Positions 1-10,653 of a stretch of 38,790 bases of DNA are shown here, one piece after another. Under the pieces are notes generated by a model. It saw only the letters and a list, made by a program, of their open reading frames with translations, was not told where the DNA came from and made no database searches. The position numbers and the translations under genes were made by a program. Source of the DNA: Entrophospora sp. SA101 (lineage: Eukaryota; Glomeromycota; Glomeromycetes; Entrophosporales; Entrophosporaceae); contig CAUDNR010000031.1 in NCBI GenBank assembly GCA_958430865.1, positions 2,077-40,866 on the forward strand, given 5' to 3'. Positions within the stretch are counted from its first letter, which is position 1, and each line of letters starts with the position of its first letter.

Positions 1-689
1 AAATTATATAGTCGCACAACATAATTTCAAGATCGTCACAAAGTGATAAACGTGATAAATCGAACTTCCATCATGCTGTGTGGAATATATTTTTAACAAT
101 TGCCGTAATTGGACATTTTTAATTTCAGTGTAACATAAAATGTGTTACATCATAATTAGAGATATTGCCAACAACGGGAATTCTAATTCTCACAATAATA
201 ATAATAATAATTATTATTATTATTATTATTATAATTAATTCCGTTCAATTGAATTCCATAATTTCTCAATCCTTGTTTTCTTTGAGGAATCATATATGTG
301 CATATAAAGAAAAAGAACCGTAATAATAATCAATATTAATATAGAAGTTGAAAGATTCAGGGTCTGGGATTTTTTGGATTCTGTACTTTAAACTAATACT
401 AATACCAATTAATGTAGATCATTGTTGCGTTTGGAAATCTCCTATAACTATTTTTGGCAGCATATTTATTTATATAAACAGTTTTAAAGTTCTTTTTCTT
501 TTCTTTACTTTTTACAATTATTGTTATTATTATTTGTTATTATAAATATACACATTCTTTTAATTCTTTTAAGTTTTTTTTATTCGCTATTTATATTTTC
601 ATTTATAAAAAAATTCCATATAAACAAAAAATTACCATCATCACACAATTTATCCAATTCTTTTTTTTTTTAAAAATAATAGAATTCAC
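1..689. other. Intergenic, AT-rich, upstream of the glycosyltransferase-like gene
   Basis: No convincing coding. Short open frames here are AT-rich and low complexity. It contains a perfect (AAT)n/(ATT)n palindrome (194-230) and a 25-bp stretch near the left edge (3-27) that recurs with two mismatches at 12756-12780. Promoter elements for the gene starting at 690 must lie here, but no clear motif stands out. Confidence 0.6.
194..230. repeat. Palindromic (AAT)n/(ATT)n microsatellite
   Basis: About five AAT units run directly into about six ATT units, making a perfect self-complementary palindrome that could form a hairpin or cruciform. Seen directly in the sequence. Confidence 0.85.
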
Positions 690-2459
690 ATGCCACAAAA
701 AAACCTTTTAAAATTTATCCCAATCCCAAAACAAAGATTAATTAATAATAATAATAAACAAAAAAGCTTTGTTTTTTGTTATTATGTTTCAGGTCATGGT
801 ATGTATACAAAAAAAAAAAGGGGGGAAAAGAGGAATTTTTAAAACTTTATCTACCGTGTTATTATCATCATTGTCATGATTTATTATTATTATTTACAAA
901 TTTTATTATTTGCCATTTTATTATTCAGGTTTTGGACATGCTACAAGAGTAGTTCAAATAGCATCAGATATATTATCATTATCTCGTAAACATACAGTGT
1001 ACATAATTTCCAATGCTCCTCGTTTTATTTTTCAAGGTGCAATAGATAAAGGTGCATGTTATAGGCATGCACTGATAGATTCTGGAGTTCAACAACCTCG
1101 CGCATATACAGTTGATAGGCAACGAACAATTGATGATTTGATAACTTTTATAAAGAATAGACCGGAAATGATTGAAAAGGAAGCTAATTGGCTGAAAGAA
1201 GTTAAAGCTGATATTGTATTATCAGATGCGCCATTTTTACCATGGTAAAATGAAACAAAAAATTAAAAATTATTCTATACTAATTAATTAATTAACTAAC
1301 TTTATTTTTGTTATTAAATTATTAAAATCATAATTATAGTGCAGCTGCATCAACAGCAGGAATACCGTCAGCGATTGTTAGCAATTTTACATTTGATGCG
1401 GTGTATAATGGGTTATGCGAAGGAGATGAATTAGATATTACTATCAAAAAACTCGTAGAACAAGTTATAGAAGATTACAAAAATTCAGGATTACTAATCA
1501 GGCTACCAGGTTATATTCCCATACCTTCATTTTCAGGCACAAAATTATATCCTGAAATAAAACCAAATAAATTATTAAATAACGGATTTTACAATCATAA
1601 GAATAATGATAATAACCATAAAAATGATGAGAAAAATCAAGTTATTGATGTGCCATTAGTAGTAAGGAAAAGCAAAACACCAAGAGATATTGTATTGAAA
1701 AACCTTGGAATACCAGAAGAAATATTTACAACACATAAAGTTTTAATGGTATCATTTGGAGGACAAAATTTAGTTGATATAGAAAAATGGGGAAATCCAT
1801 TACCTGATAATTGGATTGCAATTGTCTGTGGTGGTTCATGTGATAAATTACCAGAGAATTTCTACAATTGCCCAAAAGATGCTTATATACCTGATTTAAC
1901 TAATGCAGCTGATGCTGTAATGGGTAAATTAGTAAGTATACAAAATTTTTATAATGTATATGTATATCTTTATAATCTTTATATTTATTTTGCCTTTATT
2001 TATTTTTAGGGATATGGTACTTGCTCAGAATGTATTGGGCATTCAAAGCCCTTTATTTATGTTCCAAGACCTCAATTTATAGAAGAGTTAGGTTTGCTTA
2101 AATTAATGCAGTTTCAAGGCATAAGTTTAGAAATGTCTAGAGAAAGATTTGAAAATGGAGAATGGAGATCACATATATTAGAAGCCTACAATATGTCAAA
2201 AAATACAAAAAAAAGGCATAAACCAAAAATCGAAAAATTAAAACATAATGGAGGAAAAGTTGCAGCTGAAATATTAGAAAAATATTTGGACGAGAAATAT
2301 AATGATGACAAAAGTAATAGCAATAGCAATAGTGTTTCTGTTTTTGCAAGTTTAAAAGAACTAAGAAACAAGAAACGAAAATCAACTTCATTAACTAGTA
2401 CCAAGAATACTAATAATGATGATAATAATAAAAATATTATTATTATGTCTGTTTCATGA
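690..2459 (+). CDS. Stand-alone glycosyltransferase-like protein, related to the L-arabinokinase N-terminal domain
   Basis: Four exons: 690-798, 929-1244, 1340-1931 and 2010-2459, 488 residues. All introns have GT/AG borders and joining them keeps one frame. The ATG at 690 is in frame with the conserved N-terminus, and the first splice restores the motif YYVSGHGFGHATR, typical of the nucleotide-sugar-binding GT-B-like domain fused to a GHMP kinase in plant L-arabinokinase. Further family landmarks are TVDRQRTID, SDAPFLPCAAASTAGIPSA, SNFTFDAVY, VSFGGQ and GYGTCSECI. No GHMP kinase domain follows. Instead there is a charged Lys/Asn/Ser-rich tail of about 110 residues. An Asn/Lys-rich insert lies near residues 215-235. 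The role is probably sugar-nucleotide binding or transfer, but the substrate cannot be read. Not duplicated in this window. Exon limits are my inference from frame and splice signals. Confidence 0.85.
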
Positions 2460-2894
2460 TTTTTTTATAATATAATATAATAGATATATTTTAAATCATA
2501 ACATAATATACATTAATAGAGTTAATTATATAATTAATAGAATTTGTTTAAATTTAATAGACATTAGTCTTATAATACATAAAAAGAGAATAATTAATAA
2601 TTACTTTTGAGGGAATTTTTTGTATGCTAGCTAATTTTATTAATCAATCAATCAATTTTCTTAATAGATTAATTGAAATTCTAGCATACAATAATAAAAA
2701 AGAGATCATATATATATAATCCATAAAAATCTTGCCATTCAAGTTAAACTGTAAAAAAAATACTCGGAATGAAGTGCTCGATGGATACAAATTAAATAAT
2801 TCTATAATAATAAATTCATGTAAATTATTATTTTTTGATATATTTGAACAACATAATTTTTGATTACATGAACCTTCATTTATAAACATTCATA
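2460..2894. other. Short intergenic region with a fold-back repeat
   Basis: Downstream of the glycosyltransferase-like gene. No coding is seen. It holds an inverted repeat (2620-2691) and ends at the pogo-like element. Confidence 0.6.
2620..2691. repeat. Fold-back inverted repeat, small MITE-like
   Basis: The arm TTGTATGCTAG (2620-2630) is perfectly inverted at 2681-2691, and similarity continues inward for about 25 bases per arm at roughly 80%. It lies 160 bp past the stop codon. It could be a tiny fold-back element or a transcript 3'-end structure. No target duplication is obvious. Confidence 0.6.
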
Positions 2895-3673
2895 CAGTCT
2901 ACATTGTCTATAACGGATTTTCTATAACGGATTTTCTCTATAGCGAATTAAAAGCTTGGTCCCGATTTTTTACTATTTGAAATCTCTTTCTATAACGGAT
3001 ATTATTTATTAAACTTTTTATTACGTATAACGGATTGTATCTGAAAATCACTTCATATGACTTTTACGCGTAATAATAAATCAACAGTGTCTATAACGGA
3101 TTCACGTGATCTGGAATAAAATGCAGATCTCTCCAAATCTAAATTATAATTAATATAAAAAATTACTATTACCCGTAATCGCAAAATAAAAATAAAAAAT
3201 TTTGTCTAAAAATCCAAAAAAAAAAAATAAAACAATTATTTGAAATAAATGGCATAAGGTATGATGTAATGAACTAAAAGTATTGATGAAATGGAAAAAA
3301 ATGTTGATGATGATAATTTGCTGAATGAAGAAATGAAGAAAATCAGGATGAAGAAGACATCGAAGAGACATCTCCTATTTCAAGTCAAGATGTTTTATTG
3401 GCTATTGAAAAAGTAAACTTGTTTGTTTGAACAACAGTTTAAGAAATTTACAAATGAGGAATTGAAACAGTTAAAAAATGTCAAAAAGAAAATTAAAAAA
3501 TAGAATTAATTCAATTCAACAAAACAATCTATATTACTGTTTTTTAATTAATTAATATTGAATAATATTTTTTATGTAATAATAAAAATTTTTTTATTCC
3601 GCATGACTTAATGTAGTATCTATAACGGACAAATTTCCTGGTCCCAATAATCCGTTATAGACAGTGTGGACTG
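2895..3673 (+). mobile_element. Non-autonomous pogo/Tigger-like element with transposase relic
   Basis: The ends are CAGTCTACATTGTCTATAAC on the left and the inverse of CAGTCCACACTGTCTATAAC on the right, flanked by TA on both sides (2893-2894, 3674-3675). This is the TA target site and CAG start usual for pogo/Tc1-type elements. The motif CTATAACGGAT recurs at about 2907, 2921, 2989, 3025, 3091 and 3621 and inverted near 3650, as candidate transposase-binding repeats. The interior keeps only the 3' end of a transposase-like frame. The right part (from 3332) belongs to the 11.7-kb duplicated block. Element class is inferred from ends and target site. Confidence 0.8.
3332..3503 (+). pseudogene. 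C-terminal relic of a pogo/Tigger-like transposase
   Basis: A plus-strand frame reads an acidic stretch (NEENQDEEDIEETSP), then SSQDVLLAIEKVNLF. A 4-base tandem duplication (gttt at about 3419-3427) breaks it, and the other frame continues as EQQFKKFTNEELKQLKNVKK to a TAG at 3501-3503. The pieces fit one ancestral tail of about 57 residues. Nothing of the DDE catalytic core remains. Assignment to the pogo/Tigger class rests mainly on the surrounding terminal repeats. Confidence 0.55.
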
Positions 3674-3757
3674 TATATATTTAATATATCGGAATTCGAT
3701 GAATCTATGGATACATGCATATAAAATTCCTTATACCAATCCCATCTCGACAAATTT

Positions 3758-5132
3758 TTTATTAATACAGTATAATCCTTGTTTCAACGGAATGGCTAGA
3801 CATATAAGAAAATTTCATTTAAAATCCGTTGAAACGAAATTACTAATTGTGATTATAATCGTGTTTCAACGGTTTTCATAACATTAATTGTTGCTTTATT
3901 GATCATCCATCATGTTTATTTCATATGGACACTCATATACATACATAGTTCACTCTCTATGACATGTCACACGACTATAAAAATCTAATCCATACGGTAA
4001 AGTTTATTTTCCCGTAAAAAAAGTTATTTTATATATATAATAGCAGTTGACCTTGCAGAGATTGCCAATAATTGCAGAAGTTGCAAACTTGTAGCATTTG
4101 CAGCAGTTACAACGTTAAGGTTTACAGGATTTAGTACCTGCTAATTTAAAATGGAAGAAAAACATATGCTTTTTCAATCCAATTCGACCATAAACCTGAT
4201 TATTATGATGGCCAATCAGACAAAGTCTTTACAATTTATAATTGGTTATAATTAATTATAAATAAATTTTAACTAATTATTAATAAGTATCCGACCACCC
4301 AAATTGTATAACATAAAATGAAAGGAGTCCTTACTAAAAAAGTAACGTTTTCTTAAATAAAACCGTTTTTACTTTACTAAGTAGACTTGTACTTGATATC
4401 AAAATCTCTAAATTACAAAAGCTTCGAAAGGTTCGGTATGATGTTAATGGAAACATTTAGCAAATAGTCCAAAAAAGCAAATTTTCAATTGGAATCTTTA
4501 CATGTAATAAAGGTCAAATTTCTTCATTGTAATGTATATTATTTCATTAATAAAATGTGCTCAAAGTAACAGATTACATAATCCACAATATGGTGTTGGC
4601 ATAAATTAGTTCATGAAAAGGGTTTAAAAAAGTATCCGACCACCCCATAATTCTATGATATAAAACAATAAAGTTGACAAAATGCAAATTTTAAGGCTTT
4701 AAGTTTTTGTTGTCTATACTTGATCAAATTTTCTTAAGATATTTTAAGTGGATTTACTTAATGACGTGAAGGTTTTTACTAAGCTCAAAGTTTTCATAAA
4801 AATCACGGAATTTTTTGTCTAATTTAAAATTTTCATCCTAATACTAAATTCATTAATAATGCAAACTCAACGAGACTTTAAGTTTATATGCAAATTAACT
4901 TTTAAACTTAATGCACCAGTCCCAGTTTGATTAATAAAATATTGAACTGCATAAGGCGTGACATTTCCGGTTATTAAGGGGAGTGTATATTAATATAAAA
5001 TTTTTCAAATAAATGTTCGTTATACGGAATAACGAGTTTATTGTTATTATACAAATTCGTTGTAACGAAATTTTTTATTTAATATAAGATTTTGTTCGAT
5101 ATAACAAAATCTGTTATAACGAGGTTTGACTG
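3758..5132. mobile_element. Possible second pogo-like element (diverged ends)
   Basis: The left end is TA-CAGTATAATCCTTG (3756 on). The right end is GAGGTTTGACTG-TA (to 5134), whose inverse starts CAGTCAAACCTCGTTATAAC. The two ends agree only loosely (about 65%), yet both carry CAGT next to TA and subterminal repeats (caacgga and gttatacgg/gttgtaacg forms). They may bound one 1375-bp element or be solo ends of two. No transposase is visible between them. Confidence 0.4.
4291..4668 (+). repeat. Pair of direct repeats starting tatccgaccaccc
   Basis: The motif tatccgaccaccc followed by a related AT-rich tail (to about ataaaat) occurs at 4291 and again at 4633, about 342 bp apart in the same orientation. 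These could be subterminal repeats of a lost DNA transposon. Also present in copy 2 at +23583. Confidence 0.5.
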
Positions 5133-5619
5133 TAACATTATTATTATATATTAATTATATAAGCTTAAATGCAAGGGCGACTTTTTCTACCTTTCATTGA
5201 TAAATAGCCATTAAATCCCTTAACAGGAAATCCACCAAAATAAAAAACAACTGGCCCATTCCTGTTGATCCTGACGGAGTTAAATATCTATAATGAACTT
5301 CCTTTCGTCCCTATTCATTTTTTTATAATTAATTTTTCTCTCTATAACAAATATCTTAGTAAACACACTTTATAATGAAAAAAGGCACATATAGGGACGG
5401 AAGAATAGAATGAACTTTATATTTTTTCATGTTAACCTTATTTAAAAATAAATTATGATGTTAATTAATTATATTTCACAAAATACCAAGTAAAATTACA
5501 GGAAAATCGCACGTTTTTGTTTAAAATAAAAGAAAATTTGATGTAACTTCCACAAAGAATAGGTGTATAGAACAAGTAGTATATGTAGATTAGATGGAGA
5601 TATATTGTTGTATTGTTTT

Positions 5620-5691
5620 CAATTACAATTTGTAATTGGATTTCTTTTCCGGTTCAAAAATTTTAAACCGGATCTGTATATGCAGATCTGG
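5620..5691. repeat. Cluster of three consecutive hairpins
   Basis: CAATTACAA/TTGTAATTG (5620-5638), CCGGTT/AACCGG (5649-5671) and GATCTG/CAGATC (5671-5688) follow one another within 72 bases. No neighbouring gene is recognised, so the role is unknown; it could be a relic of a fold-back element. Confidence 0.6.
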
Positions 5692-7224
5692 ATTTTTTTT
5701 TGCAAATAAATTTAGTAATTTGACGAAAATATTTTAAATATTATAAATATTTGTACCAAATATAGTAATAGTTATATTTATAATAATAATTTTTCAAAAA
5801 CGAACTGAAAAACTTATTTATTTAAAGTATATAATTTCGGTCCTTATTATTATATAAATATTTAGGAATTCACAGTTACACTCTCTTCAGCAAACCTTTG
5901 TGGAAAAGAAATTTTGCAATTTGCATTTGTGAAATTCAAATTAGCCAATCAGAATTTGATATTAATATCATTAGATTTTAACTTTAATTAATTATTTGTT
6001 TAAATTTCCCCTCCCAGATTTTCAAAATTTAATTATAATGCACGTGATTTAACTGTGTAACAAAGTATTCCTAAACTTTTTCATAAAACACAAAACATTT
6101 TTGGAAAAATATTTTTCTTTGCCGATAACTCTAGTGATTGAAGGCCTTTTCATTGGTGTTTACCTTATTTTGTTTGTTTAAATTTCTCCCCTCCCCCCTC
6201 CCTCTTAATTTTCAAAAAAAAAGGATAATTAAATTTGGACGGCCTTAATATCGAAGGATGTTTACGTGTGTAACAAAAAAAAACCGGAAATTTTTTGGTG
6301 CAATTTAGAAAGTGTTTTTTGTTCTTTTTTTGCCATTACATTCTATATAGAGATCATTCCTGAACTTATTACAAAGATTGGGATGCTGTTTGAAAGTCAA
6401 TTATTTTAAGCTCAAAATTTATTCACAAAGACTTCAATCAATATGTGCTATTTAGTCATGTGATGATGATTATTCAACAATGTTCATATATTGTAACATC
6501 AAATTTTTTGGTGATTTGTTAAGCAAGACATAGAGTAATGAATGCTAAAAAACTCCAAAGAATTGAAATGAAATTTGGCAAATTAGTGAGAAATGATTTT
6601 GTTGATTTTTAATAATTGAATTTTTAAATGGAATAAAATTAAATTAACTTGCTGATTTTGTTTGATCCCCGAAATTCAGTACGGTGTGATCATAACGTTA
6701 TGAATACTTTATACTAGCAAAAACACATTGGTTTTAGGGTTAATTATCATTCCACTGACCAGTTTACACATTAAAAATACTCGTGTTTAACATTGAGACA
6801 CAATAAGACATAAGGTTTGAAAAAAGGGTCTAAAAAACCAAATCGGCTTTTAAGTTAAAAGCAATTAAAAATAAGTTTGATAATTTTTATCTATTTTCAT
6901 TCAACCATTATTGAGAAACCAATAATAAAGATTTCCTTTTTTTTTTTGTTACACACAGTAAATTTGAATCATTAGATCAAAGTCCTATACATGCTTTTGA
7001 TTATAAAAAGATCCCACACATAAATCAAAAATTATAAATGAGCAATTTATTTATTATTATTCATTAAGAGTAAAAACTTACACAAGAAATAGTTAACTAT
7101 CACAGGAATAAATTTACAGAAAAAAAACTTAACCTTAAAAAGGAACAACTTTACAAGTTATATTATTTATATTAATATTATTTACAAAAAACAAATTTTA
7201 TGAATTTATTTAACTCTGATTTTT

Positions 7225-7475
7225 TTAATTAGTAATTATATTATTATTTAATTTTCCAAGATTAGTCATGATTAATTTTATCTCTTCATATTCTTCGTCT
7301 TCCCATTTGTTTGCCTTGCTTGACTTTAATAACCAGACTAAAGCTAACGAGAATTATTATAATAATCTTCATCAAAAGACTCGTCGCCTAGTGGAAAAGG
7401 TAATGCGTGTATAGTAGATAGTAGTAATAATGATAGAACGAATAACATGACAATATTTCTTGTAGAATTCATCAT
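7225..7475 (-). pseudogene. Small secreted protein candidate, frameshifted (copy 1)
   Basis: The minus strand opens with ATGATG (7475) and reads MMNSTRNIVM, then a hydrophobic core LFVLSLLLLS and TIHA before LPFPLGD. This is a clear signal-peptide pattern with probable cleavage after HA, followed by an acidic mature part (DESFDEDYYNN). That frame stops at 7344, giving 43 residues. A third frame continues without a stop through SSKANKWEDEEYEEIK to a TAA at 7225, so a one- or two-base shift near 7350 probably broke a longer protein of about 80 residues, unless 43 residues is the real product. No family is recognised. Small secreted proteins are candidate symbiosis effectors in mycorrhizal fungi, but nothing here proves that role. 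An identical copy lies at 30808-31058. Confidence 0.55.
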
Positions 7476-8392
7476 TTCTTTTTTATTATTGGTTTTGTTT
7501 TTTAGCGTCAAATAATTTCGTAAATTTCGTAAATTTCTTATAAAAAAAAAAAAAATGAAAAAATTTTTTTTTTGATGAGGAAAAAATTATTGTATCTCTT
7601 TTATAATCGTTGATTGTTTTCCCATTAAACTTTCATTTAATTGTTACACCAAGACTTATAAAATTATTTGTTTATTTAATTATTGTTCGGTACTATCTAT
7701 TTATCAATGATGTTGTAGTTATCTTGCCTTTTTTCAATAATAAATTTATTTATTTACGCCATTTGTTTAAAGGTTTCAATAACGAACTAATTCAAAATTA
7801 TTTAAATATAATCACCTGCATATAATTGATATGCATTATTGGCATAGATCTACAACTACGTAAGGAATACATTAGGTTTCTCTTAAATATTAATATTAAT
7901 AATTAACTATAATATATATATATATACTGTTTTCCCAAAGAATAAATAATTGTCTATACTCGTATATTATATATATACATATACTTTTTTTTTAAAGAAT
8001 AAAGAATTGTAATACTTCCTCCTCGTTTTATTTTCACATTAATTAATTTGCGCAATTTTTAAAAGATTTTTTTTTTTCCTAATCAATGAAAAAAAAATAT
8101 ACTAAAAAATCGACAATTATAGTAATATGGTGACAGTTGCATGAAACAACAACCGCCTCTTAGGTATGATTGACATAAGTGTTAAAGATTTGTGCATGTT
8201 CCTCCAAATTACACGACATGCTTTAAAAACCTTTAAAGCATTTATCCCAATTAAAGTTACTTTTAGGTAATTTGTATTAAATAGATTTCTGACCAATCAA
8301 ATGTCAAATGTCGTGTTACAAACATTTCATTTGATTTGATTTGATTTTTAAAAAGTTCAAAGGAAAAGGAATCTAAATGTAAATAAATAATA
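7476..8392. other. Intergenic region upstream of TAF6 (copy 1)
   Basis: AT-rich with no supported coding. The last 200 bases before TAF6 hold a 9-bp hairpin (8219-8240), a long-range inverted repeat ACACGACAT/ATGTCGTGT (8211-8219 and 8308-8316) and a CCAAT box. Confidence 0.6.
8211..8316. promoter_or_regulatory. Inverted repeats and CCAAT box in the TAF6 promoter (copy 1)
   Basis: CCAAT at 8293-8297 sits 96 bp before the TAF6 ATG, a usual place for a fungal CCAAT-binding complex. ACACGACAT at 8211 is inverted as ATGTCGTGT at 8308, and TGCTTTAAA/TTTAAAGCA forms a 4-nt-loop hairpin at 8219-8240. The CCAAT role is inferred from position only. Also at 31794-31899. Confidence 0.4.
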
Positions 8393-8665
8393 ATGTCTGG
8401 AATTTTTCCTAAAGAAGCAATAAAGGTTTTTTCCCAACAATTAATTAATGGTTATTCCTTTCATCGTTTTCTTATTTATTATTAAATTGGTTTTTTAGAA
8501 TACTGCTGAAACAATTGGAATATCAAATCTAAAAGACAATGTAGCAAATGCATTGGCACATGATGTAGAATATAGGATCTATGAAATAATACAGGTGGTG
8601 TGATCCACCTTATTCATACTCATACAACTTATAAACTATTTGAGGATGGCAACAATAAAAATGTT

Positions 8666-8735
<70 letters not shown>

Positions 8736-10653
8736 GGAGGCAAGCAAATTTATGCGTCATTCCAAACGAACAAAATTAACCGGAGATGATATAAATCATG
8801 CATTAAGGATAAGAAATGTCGATGTATGTGTGCAGTGTGTGTGATTATTTGGTTTTTTTAAGGAATATTTTATTGATTTATTTTTATTTTGAAAATTATA
8901 TTTACATTTATAGCCATTATATGGTTTTGGTTTAAGTGACAATTCTAAATTTCAACGAGTCACAAATAATCAAGTTGATTTATATTATATGGAAGATGAA
9001 GAAAATGATTTTGAAAGTGTTTTGTATTCAAATATGCCTAAAGTACCTGTACAAGTTACATTTACTTGTATGTGTATGCGTGATGTTGGTGTGATGGACA
9101 AAAAGACCAAAATTTAATTTATTCTTACCCTCATTTCTTTTATTTAATCTTTTCCGGTTATTGTTTTTTAGCTCATTGGCTTGCAGTTGAAGGAATTCAA
9201 CCAACCATACCGCACAATCCACCACCAATTGAAGGTTGTATTTACTAATATAATAGTTATTATATTGATTAATATTCTCATATTCTCATTAACTGATCAA
9301 AAAATTTTTTTTAATAGATCGTAAATCAGAACTACTACAAAATACTACTAGTACTAATAATAACAACATAAAACAAAATGGTTTAACTTCCACAACAACC
9401 ACCACAACCACCACCACAACCACATCATCATCATCTTCAAATATAGAAATTAAACCTTTAGTACAACATGTCTTATCTAAAGAATTAGAAACTTTTTATA
9501 ATAAAGTTACCAATACATTGATTAATAGTCAAGATCCTACCACTGTTACTGCCTCGACTAATAGATTGAAACAATCTATTTTAAATGATCTAGAGAGTGA
9601 TACTGGTTTATCACAACTTGTTCCTTATTTTGTAAAATTTATTTGTGAAAAAGTAAGTTATGCGTTGCTTGCATACATACATACACATACATACATACAT
9701 ACATACATACATACATTTCAATTTGACTCATTATTATCATCTTAGGTTGCAGAAGGCGTAAAAAGAAACATTAGGCTTTTAGAACCTATTTTACAAATGT
9801 CTGAATCATTAATAAACAACAACAGCCTTTATTTAGAACCTTATGTAAGTTTTTTTTTAAAAGAATTTTTTTTAATTGATTATTTTTTAAAAAAAAATTA
9901 ATTTGATTTAAAAAAAAAAATTTTTTTTAAGTTACATCAATTGATGCCTGCAATATTAACGTGTATTCTAAGAAACAACTTGGGAGTACATGATAATTCA
10001 TCTTCTGAGTTACAATGGCAAATACGTGAATTAGCTGCACGTATAATCGCCAAAATTTGTGATAGATATGGTGGTACTTATAGTTCTTTACAAACTAGAA
10101 TAACAAAACTTTTAATTGAAGCTTTAAATGATAATGTTAACAACAACGATGATCAACATGACAATCAACATCGTTATCAACATCGTTATCATCATAATCA
10201 TCATAATCATCATCGTCAACATAATAATTTGCATTCTCATTATGGTAGTATAGTAACCATTGGCGCCATGGGGCGTGAAGCTATTAGAAATATTTTAGTG
10301 CCTAATTTAAAAAAATACGAAACTGTTCTTAATAAATATTCCAATGATTCTGTTTTGGGGGGTGTTGTTACTCGTAATTACAATGCTATATTGGTAAGCG
10401 TTATTCTTTATTTTTTATTTTTAATTTTTTTTTTATAATCAATCAAATTAATTATTATACAAAACCATTTAAGGATATATTATCAAAATTAAAAGAATCT
10501 GTTGATCCAATAAAGTTACAACAAATTCAAAATACATCAACTAGTGATGTTTTACATGAACAATTGGTAAATAAAGTCGGACAATATTTTGCTAATGGTG
10601 TTATAAACCAAATCGCCGACGAACAAGTTATCATTGCAATTATTAATTCATAA
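8393..10653 (+). CDS. TAF6: TFIID/SAGA subunit 6, histone-fold protein (copy 1)
   Basis: Nine exons: 8393-8425, 8499-8594, 8737-8823, 8914-9067, 9172-9234, 9318-9652, 9746-9844, 9932-10393 and 10474-10653, giving 502 residues. Introns are GT/AG and frames join cleanly. TAF6 is a general transcription factor subunit that pairs with TAF9 through a histone fold. Residues about 3-70 match that fold (FPKEAIKNTAETIGI, ALAHDVEYRIYEIIQEASKF, MRHSKRTKLTGDDINHAL, RNVDPLYGF). A linker rich in Thr/Ser follows (about 165-185), then the TAF6C HEAT-repeat domain (SKELETFYNKVTN, LVPYFVKFICEKVAEGVKRN, LHQLMPAILTC, ELAARIIAKICDRYG, YGSIVTIGAMGREAIRNILV). A His/Asn-rich insert sits inside the HEAT domain at about 356-393. 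Nothing looks broken. An identical copy lies at 31976. Confidence 0.93.
8667..8735 (+). repeat. (ATA)23 microsatellite abutting a TAF6 splice acceptor (copy 1)
   Basis: About 69 bases of uninterrupted ATA units fill the end of TAF6 intron 2. The acceptor AG (8735-8736) is the immediate end of the repeat, so there is no conventional pyrimidine tract. The run has the same length in copy 2 (32250-32318). Confidence 0.9.
9673..9716 (+). repeat. (CATA)n microsatellite in TAF6 intron 6 (copy 1)
   Basis: About ten tetranucleotide units with one interruption lie within the intron between exons 6 and 7. Same length in copy 2 (33256-33299). Confidence 0.85.

Larger units (their letters stand above)
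3674..7224. other. Long gene-poor stretch with transposon debris (copy 1)
   Basis: No intact gene is seen. It holds a CAGT-type element end after TA at 3758 with inverted gtttcaacgga motifs, two direct repeats starting tatccgaccaccc (4291, 4633), a second element end ...GACTG-TA at 5132, an imperfect inverted repeat around ttcgtccctat (about 5300-5420), a hairpin cluster (5620-5691), and two diverged direct repeats around 5996-6065 and 6168-6275 that each end near tgtgtaacaaa. Confidence 0.6.

Noticed and set aside
348..545. 65-codon plus-strand frame near the left edge
   Set aside because: Composition is F/Y/I/L-rich as expected from AT-rich noise; no motif, no splice context.
2137..2404. 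Two minus-strand frames inside the glycosyltransferase-like gene
   Set aside because: They are shadows of exon 4 on the other strand, made of hydrophobic low-complexity residues.
4036..4140. Plus-strand stretch reading VDLAEIANNCRSCKLVAFAA
   Set aside because: Protein-like for about 30 codons and faintly like the start of some Rhizophagus proteins, but too short and isolated to call.
5300..5420. Inverted ttcgtcccta/tagggacggaa segments resembling Stowaway MITE ends
   Set aside because: Arms are imperfect and no TA duplication could be placed, so it is mentioned only as debris.
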